In this document: positions 26,073-33,845 of the stretch, piece after piece | Position numbering within the stretch: position 1 is the stretch's first letter | Layout: each line of letters opens with the position of its first letter | NCBI RefSeq assembly: GCF_011008845.1 | Contig: NZ_JAAIWM010000004.1 | Coordinates: 248,001-312,000, forward strand | Reading direction: 5' to 3' | DNA length: 64,000 nt | Source of the DNA: Bacillus mesophilus | Lineage (GTDB): Bacteria; Bacillota; Bacilli; Bacillales; SA4 | The notes under the pieces: model-generated | Databases searched by the model: none | What the model was told of the DNA's origin: nothing | Seen by the model: the letters and a program-made list of their open reading frames with translations, nothing else | Program-made: the position numbers and the translations under genes

Positions 26073-27008
26073 ATGGCTGAATTAAAGCAATTCGTATTTT
26101 TTGATTTTGAAATGCTTTGTTCTGATAAAGGTATGCCTTTTGAAGAAATGGAAGCAATCCGTTTAGGAGCAGTAAAATACGATTTAGAAACGGAGAAAAT
26201 CGAATTTTTTGATCGCTATATTAAGCCCATTAACACTCTACCATTGAGTCCCTTTTGCAAACGGTTAACAGGGATTAAAGACACAGACCTAGAAAATGCA
26301 GAATGCTTCACAGAAGTAATTCATGCGTTTTTAGCTTGGGTAAATGGCATTAAAAAATCTCGATTTTTTTCTTGGTCTACTAATGATCTAACCCGGTTAA
26401 AGCATGATCTCACTAAAAATCAACTTCCTCCATCTATTTATAAGAAGATGGCTGAAAGATACGTTGATTTTCAAGCAGTGTTTACAAAGAGGGTTTCAAA
26501 ATCACCTTACTCTGTAGAAAATGCCTTACGTCTTTTCGATTTACAATTTATTGGTGATCCTCACAACCCTATGTACGATGCTTATAATACTTTCCGTATC
26601 TATCAAGCCTTTTCAATAGACAAACAACAAGCTGATTTAGTCATGTTAAGTCAATTTATTCTTGACAGTGAGAATATTCCAGCTGATCCCAAAGGAATTA
26701 ATAGTCTACTCAAAAAGATGGTAAAGAATGATATTAATAGCCTGATTTTAGAATATAAAGAGTTTACCAATCTGAAAGAAGGCTCCAAATATATTAAAAG
26801 GGTTAAAAATATCGTTAATAAGTATGAGAACATTGTGATTAACCGCTCTGGACTATTCTCACTCGATATACGCCACGATATTAATCTGATTATTAAATGG
26901 TATCAGCAACTTCTTATTTCCTATGAGGAACATTTTAATTATTCATCCCGCATTATTATTTGGGACGAACATACTATGAAGGATTTTAAAAGAATTACGG
27001 CAATATGA
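26073..27008 (+). CDS. DEDDh-type 3'-5' exonuclease (KapD/ERI1-like) with C-terminal extension
   Basis: 311 residues. An exonuclease domain covers about 1-185: FFDFEMLC (Asp and Glu of ExoI), PFCKRLTGIKDTDLENA, FFSWSTNDLTRL (ExoII Asp) and DPHNPMYDAYNTF (ExoIII His and Asp), so all DEDDh catalytic residues are present. It resembles KapD and ERI1-type RNases, which trim RNA 3' ends. The extra 120 residues are helical and lysine-rich (INSLLKKMVKNDINSL, KGINSLL) and unlike KapD, which ends sooner. An AAAGGAG site precedes the ATG. Single gene, convergent with mhqD. Confidence 0.85.
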   Translation: MAELKQFVFFDFEMLCSDKGMPFEEMEAIRLGAVKYDLETEKIEFFDRYIKPINTLPLSPFCKRLTGIKDTDLENAECFTEVIHAFLAWVNGIKKSRFFSWSTNDLTRLKHDLTKNQLPPSIYKKMAERYVDFQAVFTKRVSKSPYSVENALRLFDLQFIGDPHNPMYDAYNTFRIYQAFSIDKQQADLVMLSQFILDSENIPADPKGINSLLKKMVKNDINSLILEYKEFTNLKEGSKYIKRVKNIVNKYENIVINRSGLFSLDIRHDINLIIKWYQQLLISYEEHFNYSSRIIIWDEHTMKDFKRITAI

Positions 27009-27041
27009 AGGTAGCTTAGCCTCTCCCTTCTACATAAAAAA

Positions 27042-27071
27042 AGACCTTCTGTAATGGAACACAAAAGGTCT
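27042..27071 (-). terminator. Terminator between the exonuclease and mhqD genes
   Basis: AGACCTT / AAGGTCT stem with inner pairing; on the minus strand it is followed by seven T. It probably ends mhqED transcription. Confidence 0.8.
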
Positions 27072-27080
27072 CACTGTTTA

Positions 27081-27686
27081 TCAAGATGTAAAATGTTCTC
27101 CGTACCATATCCCAGCCTGCTCTACTTCAGCTCTCGTTAGTTCGTGCCCACCTTCACCCCAATGCTCTGTCACTTCAGCATTAGCCTTTCTAAGTTCATC
27201 TGCTAACTCCTTTGTTTCAGCTGCTGGTATTAGAGGGTCTCTTTTACCCGCCCCTATATATACGGGTGCTTCACTTAAGTCTGGAAGAGTAAACCCTCTT
27301 AGTGGTACCATGGCATGAAAAAGAATTGCGCCTTTTAATGAATCTTTATAATGATATAAAAGGCTAGCAGCGATATTTGCTCCATTCGAATAGCCTACAG
27401 CAATTACTTGATCTCGTTTAAATTTGTATCTTTCTGAAAGATCATTAATGGTTTGATGTAATTCATTCGTTCGAAAAATCAAGTCTTCCTCATCAAAAAC
27501 ACCTTCACTCAGTCTACGAAAAAATCGTGGCATACCGTTTTCTAAGATATTTCCTCGAACTCCTAAGATCGAGGCATTAGGTGCGATCATCTCAGCTAGA
27601 GGAAGTAAGTCTCTTTCATTACCACCTGTTCCGTGAAGTAATAATAATGTTTGGTCAGATGGACCTTGTTTGAAAATATGTTCCAT
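27081..27686 (-). CDS. mhqD: Carboxylesterase/hydrolase MhqD-like
   Basis: 201 residues from ATG 27686. Alpha/beta hydrolase with oxyanion LLLLHGTGGNERDLLPL, nucleophile AVGYSNGANIAASLLYHY, acid YIGAGKRDPLIP and His in EGGHELTRAE. This pattern and length match B. subtilis MhqD, part of the MhqR-controlled quinone and diamide stress response. It lies 24 bases downstream of a ring-cleaving dioxygenase gene, the mhqED order. In that pathway the dioxygenase is thought to open quinone-type rings and the hydrolase to process products, but in vitro substrates are poorly known. Confidence 0.87.
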   Translation of the reverse strand: MEHIFKQGPSDQTLLLLHGTGGNERDLLPLAEMIAPNASILGVRGNILENGMPRFFRRLSEGVFDEEDLIFRTNELHQTINDLSERYKFKRDQVIAVGYSNGANIAASLLYHYKDSLKGAILFHAMVPLRGFTLPDLSEAPVYIGAGKRDPLIPAAETKELADELRKANAEVTEHWGEGGHELTRAEVEQAGIWYGEHFTS

Positions 27687-27710
27687 TGTTTTTCCCCATT
27701 TCAATAATTT

Positions 27711-28679
27711 TTACTTTGTTTCAAGCGGCTTCAATTTTGCTTCAATTGAATCTCGCTGATCTTCAAAATATGGTGGTAACGCCAGACTTTCACCTAAGTG
27801 TTCGAAAGGTTCATCCCCTTCAAAACCAGGGCCATCAGTTGCTAACTCAAAGAGAATACCATTCGGTTCTCTAAAGTATAAAGATTTGAAATAATACCGT
27901 TCCACAAAACCTGAACTCGGTATTCTTTTCTCTTTTAAATAGGCAACCCACTTATTAAGCTCTTCTTGACTTTCTACTCTAAAAGCAACATGATGAACAC
28001 TACCCCGCCCCGGTCTTTCCCTAGGCAAATCAGAACGCTCTAGTAAATGGATTTCTGCTCCTGTTCCACCCTCTCCAGTTTCATAGACGGTGACTTCACT
28101 ACCATATGCAGCAAATGTGCGCTTTTCACGGTAACCTAAAATATCGGTTAAGATTTTAGAAGTTAGTTCTTTTTGAGAAACAGTAAGTAAAACAGGTCCT
28201 AACCCATAGATGGCGTGTTCTTTTGGTATTGGACTCTGATCCCATGGATTTCCACCATCAACACCAACATTATGTTCATCAGACACAAGAACTAGGCGTT
28301 GACCTTCAAAATCAGTAAAGGACAGTGTAGCACGGCCAGTCTCATGAGTGATCTCGTCATGTTCTACCCCTAACGTTTCAAAACGTTCTTTCCAATACTG
28401 TAAAGAAGCATCCTTTGGGACTCTAAGGGATGTTGCAGAAATACTATTTGAACCCTCATACGTATGACCAGCACGGGGAATCTCAAAAAATGTCAAATCA
28501 GTTCCTGGATTTCCTCTCTCATCCGCATAAAATAAATGGTAGACAGATGTATCATCTTGATTTACGGTCTTTTTAACTAGTCTCAATCCTAACGTTTTCG
28601 TGTAAAACTCATAGTTTCTCTTAGCATCTGCAGTAATCGCTGATACATGATGCTGACCTTTAAGAGGCTTAAGGTCCAT
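27711..28679 (-). CDS. mhqE: Ring-cleaving dioxygenase (glyoxalase/VOC family, MhqE/MhqO/MhqA-like)
   Basis: 322 residues with two VOC modules. GQHHVSAITADAKRNYEFYTKTLGLRLVKKTVNQDD begins the first (metal-binding His at HHVSAIT), HAIYGLGPVLLTVS and GRGSVHHVAFRVES the second, and a C-terminal FREPNGILFELATDGPGF carries the last metal ligand Glu. It is the upstream partner of mhqD, as in B. subtilis mhqED, where MhqR represses transcription until quinones appear. TTAGGGGGTG precedes the ATG. A 10-bp palindrome AAGATATCTT (28719-28728) lies 40 bases upstream and could be an operator, but I cannot match it to the MhqR box with confidence. Confidence 0.87.
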   Translation of the reverse strand: MDLKPLKGQHHVSAITADAKRNYEFYTKTLGLRLVKKTVNQDDTSVYHLFYADERGNPGTDLTFFEIPRAGHTYEGSNSISATSLRVPKDASLQYWKERFETLGVEHDEITHETGRATLSFTDFEGQRLVLVSDEHNVGVDGGNPWDQSPIPKEHAIYGLGPVLLTVSQKELTSKILTDILGYREKRTFAAYGSEVTVYETGEGGTGAEIHLLERSDLPRERPGRGSVHHVAFRVESQEELNKWVAYLKEKRIPSSGFVERYYFKSLYFREPNGILFELATDGPGFEGDEPFEHLGESLALPPYFEDQRDSIEAKLKPLETK

Positions 28680-28831
28680 ATTTACACCCCCTAATTTTTT
28701 ACAATATATTTTTAATTAAAGATATCTTCTCTTCTATTTTTATGGATGGTGAATATTTTTGCAAGCATTAACACTTAGGATAGAAAATATTGGTTCTTGT
28801 CTTTTAGATCATCAGATGTTATATTTATTTA

Positions 28832-28946
28832 GCGATGAGCTGAATTGTATAAGTCGAAGGACACTTGCTTTATAGCAAATGCACGATGTGGCGTGTAGTC
28901 TTTCGCCTCAATCACGTAAAGACGCCAAACTTTTGGCGTCTTTTTT
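28832..28946 (+). ncRNA. Candidate small RNA with promoter and intrinsic terminator
   Basis: The 323-base gap between mhqE and the CAP gene has no credible open frame. On the plus strand, -35 TTGTCT (28797-28802), a 17-base spacer and -10 TATATT (28820-28825) precede about 115 bases ending in a strong terminator: a perfect 12-bp stem (28918-28929 / 28932-28943) plus a T run. An internal TTGCTTTATAGCAA hairpin lies at about 28866-28879. This is a prediction only; the hairpin may instead serve the minus-strand gene. Confidence 0.35.
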
Positions 28947-28974
28947 ATTGATTTCCCCTCAATAAAAATGATAG

Positions 28975-28995
28975 AGCACTCCTTAATGGAGTGCT
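28975..28995. terminator. Terminator-like hairpin after the CAP-domain gene
   Basis: Perfect 8-bp stem AGCACTCC / GGAGTGCT with a 5-base loop, directly past the stop of the minus-strand CAP gene. T-rich flanks occur on both sides, so it may work in both directions. Confidence 0.7.
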
Positions 28996-29002
28996 TTTTC
29001 AT

Positions 29003-29626
29003 TTAATTTGCTTTAATAAACATTTGTACCCAAGCACCGTGATAAAAGCCTACTCCAATTGTATCAAACTCCGGCTTTAAAATATTAGCCTTATGTCCAG
29101 GAGAATTCATCCATGCAGTCATTACTTCCTGAGGAGTCTTCTGACCTTTAGCAATATTCTCTCCAGCAGTAGTATAGCTAATACCAAACGTCTTCATCAT
29201 TTGGAATGGTGAACCGTAGTTAGGGCTTGTATGTGAGAAATAGTTGGAATTAATCATATCCTCAGCTTTTTTATGTGCCACTGCCTTTAAATCTGCACGA
29301 TGAGTTAAAGGCCTCAATCCCTGCTTTGCTCTTTCTTGATTTACTAGTTGAGCAACTTGATCTTCAAATGCGTTGTGATTTGACGCAGTCTCCTTTAAAC
29401 GAATTACTTCTCCGACATGCATATTCGTTGGTTCAACATCAGGATTAAGTCTCATTAACTCCCTATAATCCAGGCCATATCTCTTGGCAATAAACCAAAA
29501 GGTATCTCCAGGTGAAACTTTATAGTGAGAAAACGGTGGTTCACTAAACATTTTAATCTGTGCGCTTGAATACACTGGGAATAGTAGTAAACTAACAAAC
29601 ATTATAGCGACAATTCTTCTTAACAT
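29003..29626 (-). CDS. Secreted LysM plus CAP-domain (SCP/PR-1, YkwD-like) protein
   Basis: 207 residues from ATG 29626 with GGAGGAAAG upstream. A signal peptide (MLRRIVAIMFVSLLLFPVYSSAQ), one LysM domain (SHYKVSPGDTFWFIAKRYGLDYRELMRLNP) and a C-terminal CAP domain: QLVNQERAKQGL, AEDMINSNYFSHTSPNYGSPFQMM, TAGENIAKG, VMTAWMNSPGHKANIL and GVGFYHGAWVQMF. The His/Glu cavity residues of CAP proteins are present. LysM should bind peptidoglycan. Bacillus members of this type (YkwD, YlbC, SafA-related proteins) are associated with spores or the wall. A paralogue without LysM is encoded at 61286-62017. Confidence 0.88.
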   Translation of the reverse strand: MLRRIVAIMFVSLLLFPVYSSAQIKMFSEPPFSHYKVSPGDTFWFIAKRYGLDYRELMRLNPDVEPTNMHVGEVIRLKETASNHNAFEDQVAQLVNQERAKQGLRPLTHRADLKAVAHKKAEDMINSNYFSHTSPNYGSPFQMMKTFGISYTTAGENIAKGQKTPQEVMTAWMNSPGHKANILKPEFDTIGVGFYHGAWVQMFIKAN

Positions 29627-29836
29627 TTCTTTCCTCCACATTTCAGATTATGTTTCATTCAAGACTTATTTTGTCGCCATTTCAGTACGATAATTCATTT
29701 TTCACAAAAATTTTATATGGTTGTTTTCTTTTTGGATTACTAACTACAACTATTTTGTTTAATAGATCAAGAATCTGGATTTTTTTGTAGTTGCAAGGAA
29801 AAAAAAGAAGAAGCCACCTTGGACTCCTTCTTACAT

Positions 29837-29995
29837 CTATCGTACATTCTCTTTAATTTGTAATAAATTTAATAAATGATCTAGCTGCTGACTTGAAAGG
29901 ACAGTTTCAATATTGGTCAATCCCTTTTTCAAACCAAGTTGCGTCATTTCTTCTCGTTTTTTTTCGATTTCAAGTATAAGCTTTTCTTTATTCAT
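29837..29995 (-). CDS. Spo0E-family aspartyl-phosphate phosphatase
   Basis: A 52-codon gene. The product starts MNKEKLILEIEKKREEMTQLG and contains SQQLDHLLN, the SQELD signature of Spo0E-like phosphatases (Spo0E, YisI, YnzD), which dephosphorylate Spo0A-P and delay sporulation. The two-helix layout and small size fit the family. An AAAAAGGACGGG stretch upstream can serve as ribosome site. It stands alone on the minus strand, divergent from the coiled-coil gene and downstream of nothing on its own strand for over 800 bases, so it should have its own promoter. Confidence 0.87.
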   Translation of the reverse strand: MNKEKLILEIEKKREEMTQLGLKKGLTNIETVLSSQQLDHLLNLLQIKENVR

Positions 29996-30131
29996 TACAA
30001 CCCGTCCTTTTTTCAACTACGCCTTTCTATTATGACAATTTTTGATTAGCTTGAAAATCAATTCGACGAATGTTGTCATAATAAGACAAAAAAACAACCT
30101 TTACTCAATCGAAAGAAAGATGAAAACCTGC

Positions 30132-30160
30132 ACAAATTGCTATGAATCACTCATACAATA
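30132..30160 (+). promoter_or_regulatory. Mother-cell sporulation-type promoter (sigma-K or sigma-E like)
   Basis: CATACAATA at 30152-30160 matches the sigma-E/sigma-K -10 (CATAnnnTA), and CACA at 30131-30134, 17 bases upstream, fits the sigma-K -35 (mACm). It lies 43 bases before the coiled-coil gene. Confidence 0.45.
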
Positions 30161-30203
30161 CATTACCTTCTCTTTGACCTTTGACTTATAAAGGAGTGAA
30201 CAT

Positions 30204-30962
30204 ATGACAATTTCTCAAAATAACAAAATTAACCCAAAGTTATTCTTAACCTCATTAGGTAATCCACTTTCTAATCAAGATTTATTTAGAACGAATTATA
30301 TAAAAGAGTATATGGACCAACAGAAAGTAATGAACCAAACATTGAGTAAGTCAATTTTAGAAGTTAACCATCAGATGCATGATACTAAGTTAGAACAACA
30401 GCAATATTTTAAACAGTTATTATCAAAGCATGAGAATACAAGCTATGAACTACAACATCGTCTAGGTGATCAAGAACAAACCAGTCAATCCATATTAGAT
30501 AGAATTTCTCATGTTGAACAATTAAGTCATGATTTGAGAAAAAAAATGGATAATGATGAACTAATGAGTCAGGTTATATTCGATGGTTTAAACTCTCAAG
30601 ACCAGGTCACTCAGGAGCTGTCTAAGCATTTAAAAACAAATGATCAAACACTAGACTTCATTCATCAACAACTTGTAAGTCAGGAAGAATTATGTAGAAC
30701 TCTAACTGAAAAACTAGAGATTCAAGAAGCCTTTCATCAAACCTTAATGGAGCGTCTTGATAGCCAAGAAGCTCTTACCCAAAAAATTTCAAGACAGCTT
30801 GAATATATAAAGAGCATTATATTTGAACGGTTCTCGACCCTAACCGAGAAGTTAGAGAGCAGTGTTAAATTTACTTCGAGCCTCTTTCGCCCAAAAACGA
30901 GCACTGAAACAAATTACAGTGAACTGGAAAATGAAGAGGTAAAAGAGACAGCAAAACAGTAA
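30204..30962 (+). CDS. Coiled-coil protein of unknown function, possibly sporulation-specific
   Basis: 252 residues with a strong AAAGGAGTG site. The N-terminus (NPKLFLTSLGNPLSNQDLFRT) is globular or flexible. Residues 30-215 are almost continuous amphipathic coiled coil with a repeating pattern of about 21-22 residues, seen in segments such as LTEKLEIQEAFHQTLMERL and DSQEALTQKISRQLE. It is rich in Gln, Glu and Ser-Gln pairs and has no signal peptide or membrane helix. I do not recognise a named family. A promoter resembling the sigma-E/sigma-K class upstream suggests mother-cell expression, perhaps a coat-associated protein (inference). It is followed by an exceptionally long perfect hairpin. 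Confidence 0.8.
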   Translation: MTISQNNKINPKLFLTSLGNPLSNQDLFRTNYIKEYMDQQKVMNQTLSKSILEVNHQMHDTKLEQQQYFKQLLSKHENTSYELQHRLGDQEQTSQSILDRISHVEQLSHDLRKKMDNDELMSQVIFDGLNSQDQVTQELSKHLKTNDQTLDFIHQQLVSQEELCRTLTEKLEIQEAFHQTLMERLDSQEALTQKISRQLEYIKSIIFERFSTLTEKLESSVKFTSSLFRPKTSTETNYSELENEEVKETAKQ

Positions 30963-30996
30963 AACCGAGACAGGTGTCTCGGTTTTACTGTTTTGC
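30951..30996 (+). terminator. Exceptionally long perfect hairpin terminator
   Basis: A 22-bp perfect inverted repeat (30951-30972 / 30975-30996) around a 2-base centre. The left arm contains the last codons and stop of the coiled-coil gene. The inner part AAAACCGAGACA / TGTCTCGGTTTT is the terminator core; the outer 10 bp pair perfectly as well. Confidence 0.85.
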
Positions 30997-31002
30997 TAGA
31001 GT

Positions 31003-31341
31003 TTAATTAACAAACCATACATGTTTAATCTTATCGTTCACTATTTCATATATAGCAACTGCTTCTGCTTCAATGCCATTAGCTCTACCAGTAACATGTT
31101 CATGATCAATTACAATATGATCTTTAACAATTCTAGAATTTAAGGCTGCATGTTGATTTGGATTATTTATAAATAATTGAGCATATCTATTTTTGAATTC
31201 TTCCATTCCTGAAAGCATTACCTTATTAGAGGGAAATTCCCGTACAAGTACATCTTCACTATATACTGAAATAAATGCTTCAATGTCCTGTTTATTATAA
31301 GCATCCAACTGCTTTTGTGCCAATTCTTCTGGTTTTAACAT
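31003..31341 (-). CDS. SnoaL-like / NTF2-fold protein (steroid delta-isomerase-like)
   Basis: 112 residues. AQKQLDAYNKQDIEAFISVYSEDVLVREFPSNKV is the characteristic start of SnoaL-like NTF2 proteins, and the C-terminal AVAIYEIVNDKIKHVWF strand pattern fits. Members are isomerases, hydrolases or ligand-binding proteins; no catalytic assignment is possible. GAAGGAG precedes the ATG, which overlaps the end of the acetyltransferase gene, so translation is probably coupled. Confidence 0.83.
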   Translation of the reverse strand: MLKPEELAQKQLDAYNKQDIEAFISVYSEDVLVREFPSNKVMLSGMEEFKNRYAQLFINNPNQHAALNSRIVKDHIVIDHEHVTGRANGIEAEAVAIYEIVNDKIKHVWFVN

Positions 31342-31832
31342 ACCTTTTCTCCTTCTATTTCCATATTCACAAATGTTTGTACAGAGCGTCTTTGCTCGTC
31401 ATAATATTCTTCGAACTTATTATCAGTATAGAGTTTAATTGTTTTTCTCCAAAATGATTGTGCACGGTAATTTGTTTCTGTTTGCGTGATTTTCCATTTT
31501 CCACGATATAAATCAAACGATTTTAAAGCAGCATCATGACCTAACCCTAAACTACCGTATCGCTTCAAAATAAAGAACTGATCAATCCGAAAGTCAAATT
31601 CCTTATCTAATACCCTTTCCACTATAGAAAATCCAGCTATATTGCCATCGTATATAATGAAGTACGGATGAAGGTTTGGGTTGATAAAGTAATCATCTAT
31701 TCGATTGAAACCATATTTCCCTTCACTTGAAACATCTAGTTTTAAGATTGGACTAAATTCATACACATAATATTCAAGTAGATTTGCAAGTACTTCTTTT
31801 TCTTTTACCATTACTTCTCTTAACTGAACCAC
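31335..31832 (-). CDS. GNAT family N-acetyltransferase
   Basis: 165 residues. The GNAT fold is recognisable: N-terminal LREVMVKEKEVLANLLEYYVYEFSPI, central YFIIYDGNIAGFSIVERV, the strand and acetyl-CoA loop DFRIDQFFILKRYGSLGLGHDAA (a diverged R/QxxGxG loop) and a final SFWRKTIKLYTDNKFEEYYD. The start is GTG 31832 with GGGGG 7 bases upstream; ATG seven codons later is the alternative. It overlaps the SnoaL-like gene by 7 bases. The acceptor substrate is unknown. Confidence 0.83.
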   Translation of the reverse strand: MVQLREVMVKEKEVLANLLEYYVYEFSPILKLDVSSEGKYGFNRIDDYFINPNLHPYFIIYDGNIAGFSIVERVLDKEFDFRIDQFFILKRYGSLGLGHDAALKSFDLYRGKWKITQTETNYRAQSFWRKTIKLYTDNKFEEYYDEQRRSVQTFVNMEIEGEKVC

Positions 31833-31915
31833 CTGGTTTCCCCCATTTTCCCTTGCTGACGGTATATGTCTCTCGTCTCTCCAACTTTTTCAATACTACC
31901 TGAAAAATTGTTCTC

Positions 31916-32803
31916 TCACTTGTCTTTACTCTTTAATGCTATTTCGGCCATCTTCATAATACTTTCTTTCGACTTCGCACCTGCAATAAACCTGGCAGGA
32001 TGAGCAAAGATTGCGTCATTGATACCAATTATTCTATTCAAATCTTCCGCATCTCTACCCGCCCACTCTTGTGGTAAATCTTTGCGGGCTTCAAACGTAT
32101 TTCTTCCAACAGGTACTACTTGGATTAAATAACCTTTTCTCGGGTCCTTATAAATTACAAATTTAACTTCTTCTTCACGGTCAATATCTAAAAGTGTTCC
32201 TTGCCAAGGACAATGCTGCTCTAATACAAGTAGTTCCTTTTGGGTTCTTTCTGCATAGGATTTTTTAATAATATCTACGGCAGCTAATCTTGATAGTTGA
32301 TCTTCCAACAAATTAACAAAAGAGCTTCGTGCATACTGAACCGCTTTATTAAATTGTTCATTTTCATCCTCATCTTTATTCCATCTTGGATTAAAGCGTT
32401 GGATATCTGAGGTTAAATCTGGAATGATAATATCACGTGAATAGCGAACCCCATTGTCGATTGCATCCAAACCTTGTATGTATTGTTCATCAATATAATT
32501 GAACACTCTGTTTATCGAAGTTGCAGAGAATCCCTTTTTTTCTAAAAGTAATTTCCCAAAGTCTCTCCAAACTAATCCTGCAGCAGCATAAGGTATTCCG
32601 TTTTCTCGATATTCCTTGTCATTCGTATGATGATCGTATTCCCCGCCCCCTACATCAAATACAACATCACAGGTTGCTAGAACTGCCTCTTCCCTAGACC
32701 TAACTAATTCTAGTGGACCGTAAAGTTCATCTAAAATGATATAAGCCATTACATCATCTGCATGAAAGCTTCCACTATGTGTCCCTACTTTTTTTATTTC
32801 CAT
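31916..32803 (-). CDS. MYG1 family protein (predicted metal-dependent, DHH-like hydrolase)
   Basis: 295 residues from ATG 32803 (AAAGGTGGG site). VGTHSGSFHADDVMAYIILDEL and CDVVFDVGGGEYDHHTND are the MYG1 signatures, with the GGxYDHH metal-binding triplet. The family is related to DHH phosphoesterases; eukaryotic MYG1 has been described as a 3'-5' RNA exonuclease. The C-terminal half (CPWQGTLLDI, FEARKDLPQEWAGRDAEDLNRI, IFAHPARFIAGAKSKESIMKMAE) also matches. It is a single gene; the bacterial substrate is not established. Confidence 0.9.
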   Translation of the reverse strand: MEIKKVGTHSGSFHADDVMAYIILDELYGPLELVRSREEAVLATCDVVFDVGGGEYDHHTNDKEYRENGIPYAAAGLVWRDFGKLLLEKKGFSATSINRVFNYIDEQYIQGLDAIDNGVRYSRDIIIPDLTSDIQRFNPRWNKDEDENEQFNKAVQYARSSFVNLLEDQLSRLAAVDIIKKSYAERTQKELLVLEQHCPWQGTLLDIDREEEVKFVIYKDPRKGYLIQVVPVGRNTFEARKDLPQEWAGRDAEDLNRIIGINDAIFAHPARFIAGAKSKESIMKMAEIALKSKDK

Positions 32804-33025
32804 TTTAAAACCCACCTTTTTTGTCTGAGTTGATTACATATATTTATTTATTTTTCCCTATCCTTGTCGTTTTACCAGCGCTTGTTTTCTTACCCTATTT
32901 TACCTCTTATAATATGACCGGTATAACGGAGAATAAAAATTAGATTATGCCAATTTCCTATTAGTTAGCGTCAACCATTTAGATCAACATTTAAATACAA
33001 GAACAAATAAAAGGAGTGTAAGTCC

Positions 33026-33277
33026 ATGGATATCATCGATCAAAAAGATACCAAAGCTGGAGATGAGGTTTATGTAATCTATCATAACCCACATACAGCT
33101 TCTGTTGCTAATGTAAAAAAAGCAGAGGTTGTACAACATCCACATGACTCCAGTAAACTCGCTCTATTTCTTCATGAGACCTTTCACGTGATTGAAGATG
33201 ACGATGCCCTATTTAGTTCTGAACAGGCAGCAGAGACAGCTTATCAAGAGCTATATGGAGATCAGCCAACATTATAA
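33026..33277 (+). CDS. SplA-like transcriptional regulator
   Basis: 83 residues with an AAAAGGAGTG site. AGDEVYVIYHNPHTASVANVKKAEVV then LALFLHETFHVIEDDDALFSS and a C-terminal AAETAYQELYGD resemble SplA, the TRAP-related negative regulator of the spore photoproduct lyase operon. In the usual arrangement splA is followed by splB. Here no splB follows; the next 560 bases are a structured repeat, then pepF. The assignment rests on motif memory and I rate it good but not certain. Confidence 0.75.
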   Translation: MDIIDQKDTKAGDEVYVIYHNPHTASVANVKKAEVVQHPHDSSKLALFLHETFHVIEDDDALFSSEQAAETAYQELYGDQPTL

Positions 33278-33300
33278 CACCACTTGACTAATGAACAAAA

Positions 33301-33675
33301 GGCGCAAGCGCCCCGGCAGATGAAGACAGGCTAAGTTCGAAACGTCCTGTTGCAAAGCCTGCCTGACCTGCATCCTGCAGGCCTCCGTCAAGCAAATGTT
33401 CCTTCGAGAAAAAAGGGGTGGGTTTCCCCTTTATTCTTGAAGGGTTATCCCGGTCTAACTGGCGCTAACTAAAGGAATATAAAAAATTAGATTGAATTAT
33501 AGCGCCAGTAAGACCCCGATTGGTTCAAACTAACCATCAGAAATTCACTGATGGAAGTTTCACTGTATCTGACCTAGGAAAAAGTGTGCTCTTTTTCCCT
33601 CGAGGTAGGATGAAATTGCAAAGATCATCGCAATTTCATCTTGGCTGGGTGCTGGAGCTAGATTAATCCAAACTA
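33301..33675 (+). repeat. Structured intergenic repeat, copy B1, with a string of hairpins
   Basis: Shares long identical blocks with 54335-54525 (TAAGTTCG, CCTGTTGCAA, GCCTGCCTGACCTGCAT, TCCTGCAGGCCTCCG, AAGCAAA). Hairpins, in order: GGCG/CGCC at the start; a GCCTGCC stem closing near 33363; CCTGCA/TGCAGG near 33368-33382; a 16-bp stem 33401-33443; a 16-bp near-perfect pair 33452-33467 / 33500-33515; 33527-33560; 33577-33598; and an 11-bp stem 33609-33619 / 33630-33640. The last four are absent from the second copy. It fills most of the 33278-33845 gap and I find no gene in it. Confidence 0.85.
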
Positions 33676-33845
33676 TTGAGACTAAGCATTCCAAAAATTT
33701 TATACTTTCCTATAAATCAAGAAAAAGAGGCAATGTCTCTGTTTTTTAGAATTTTTTAAAAAATACTGACTTTTATAATCGTAATGTTCTATAATGTAAT
33801 TTAATTAGTAACACGAAATAACTTTTTATAAAGGGGACATTACGT

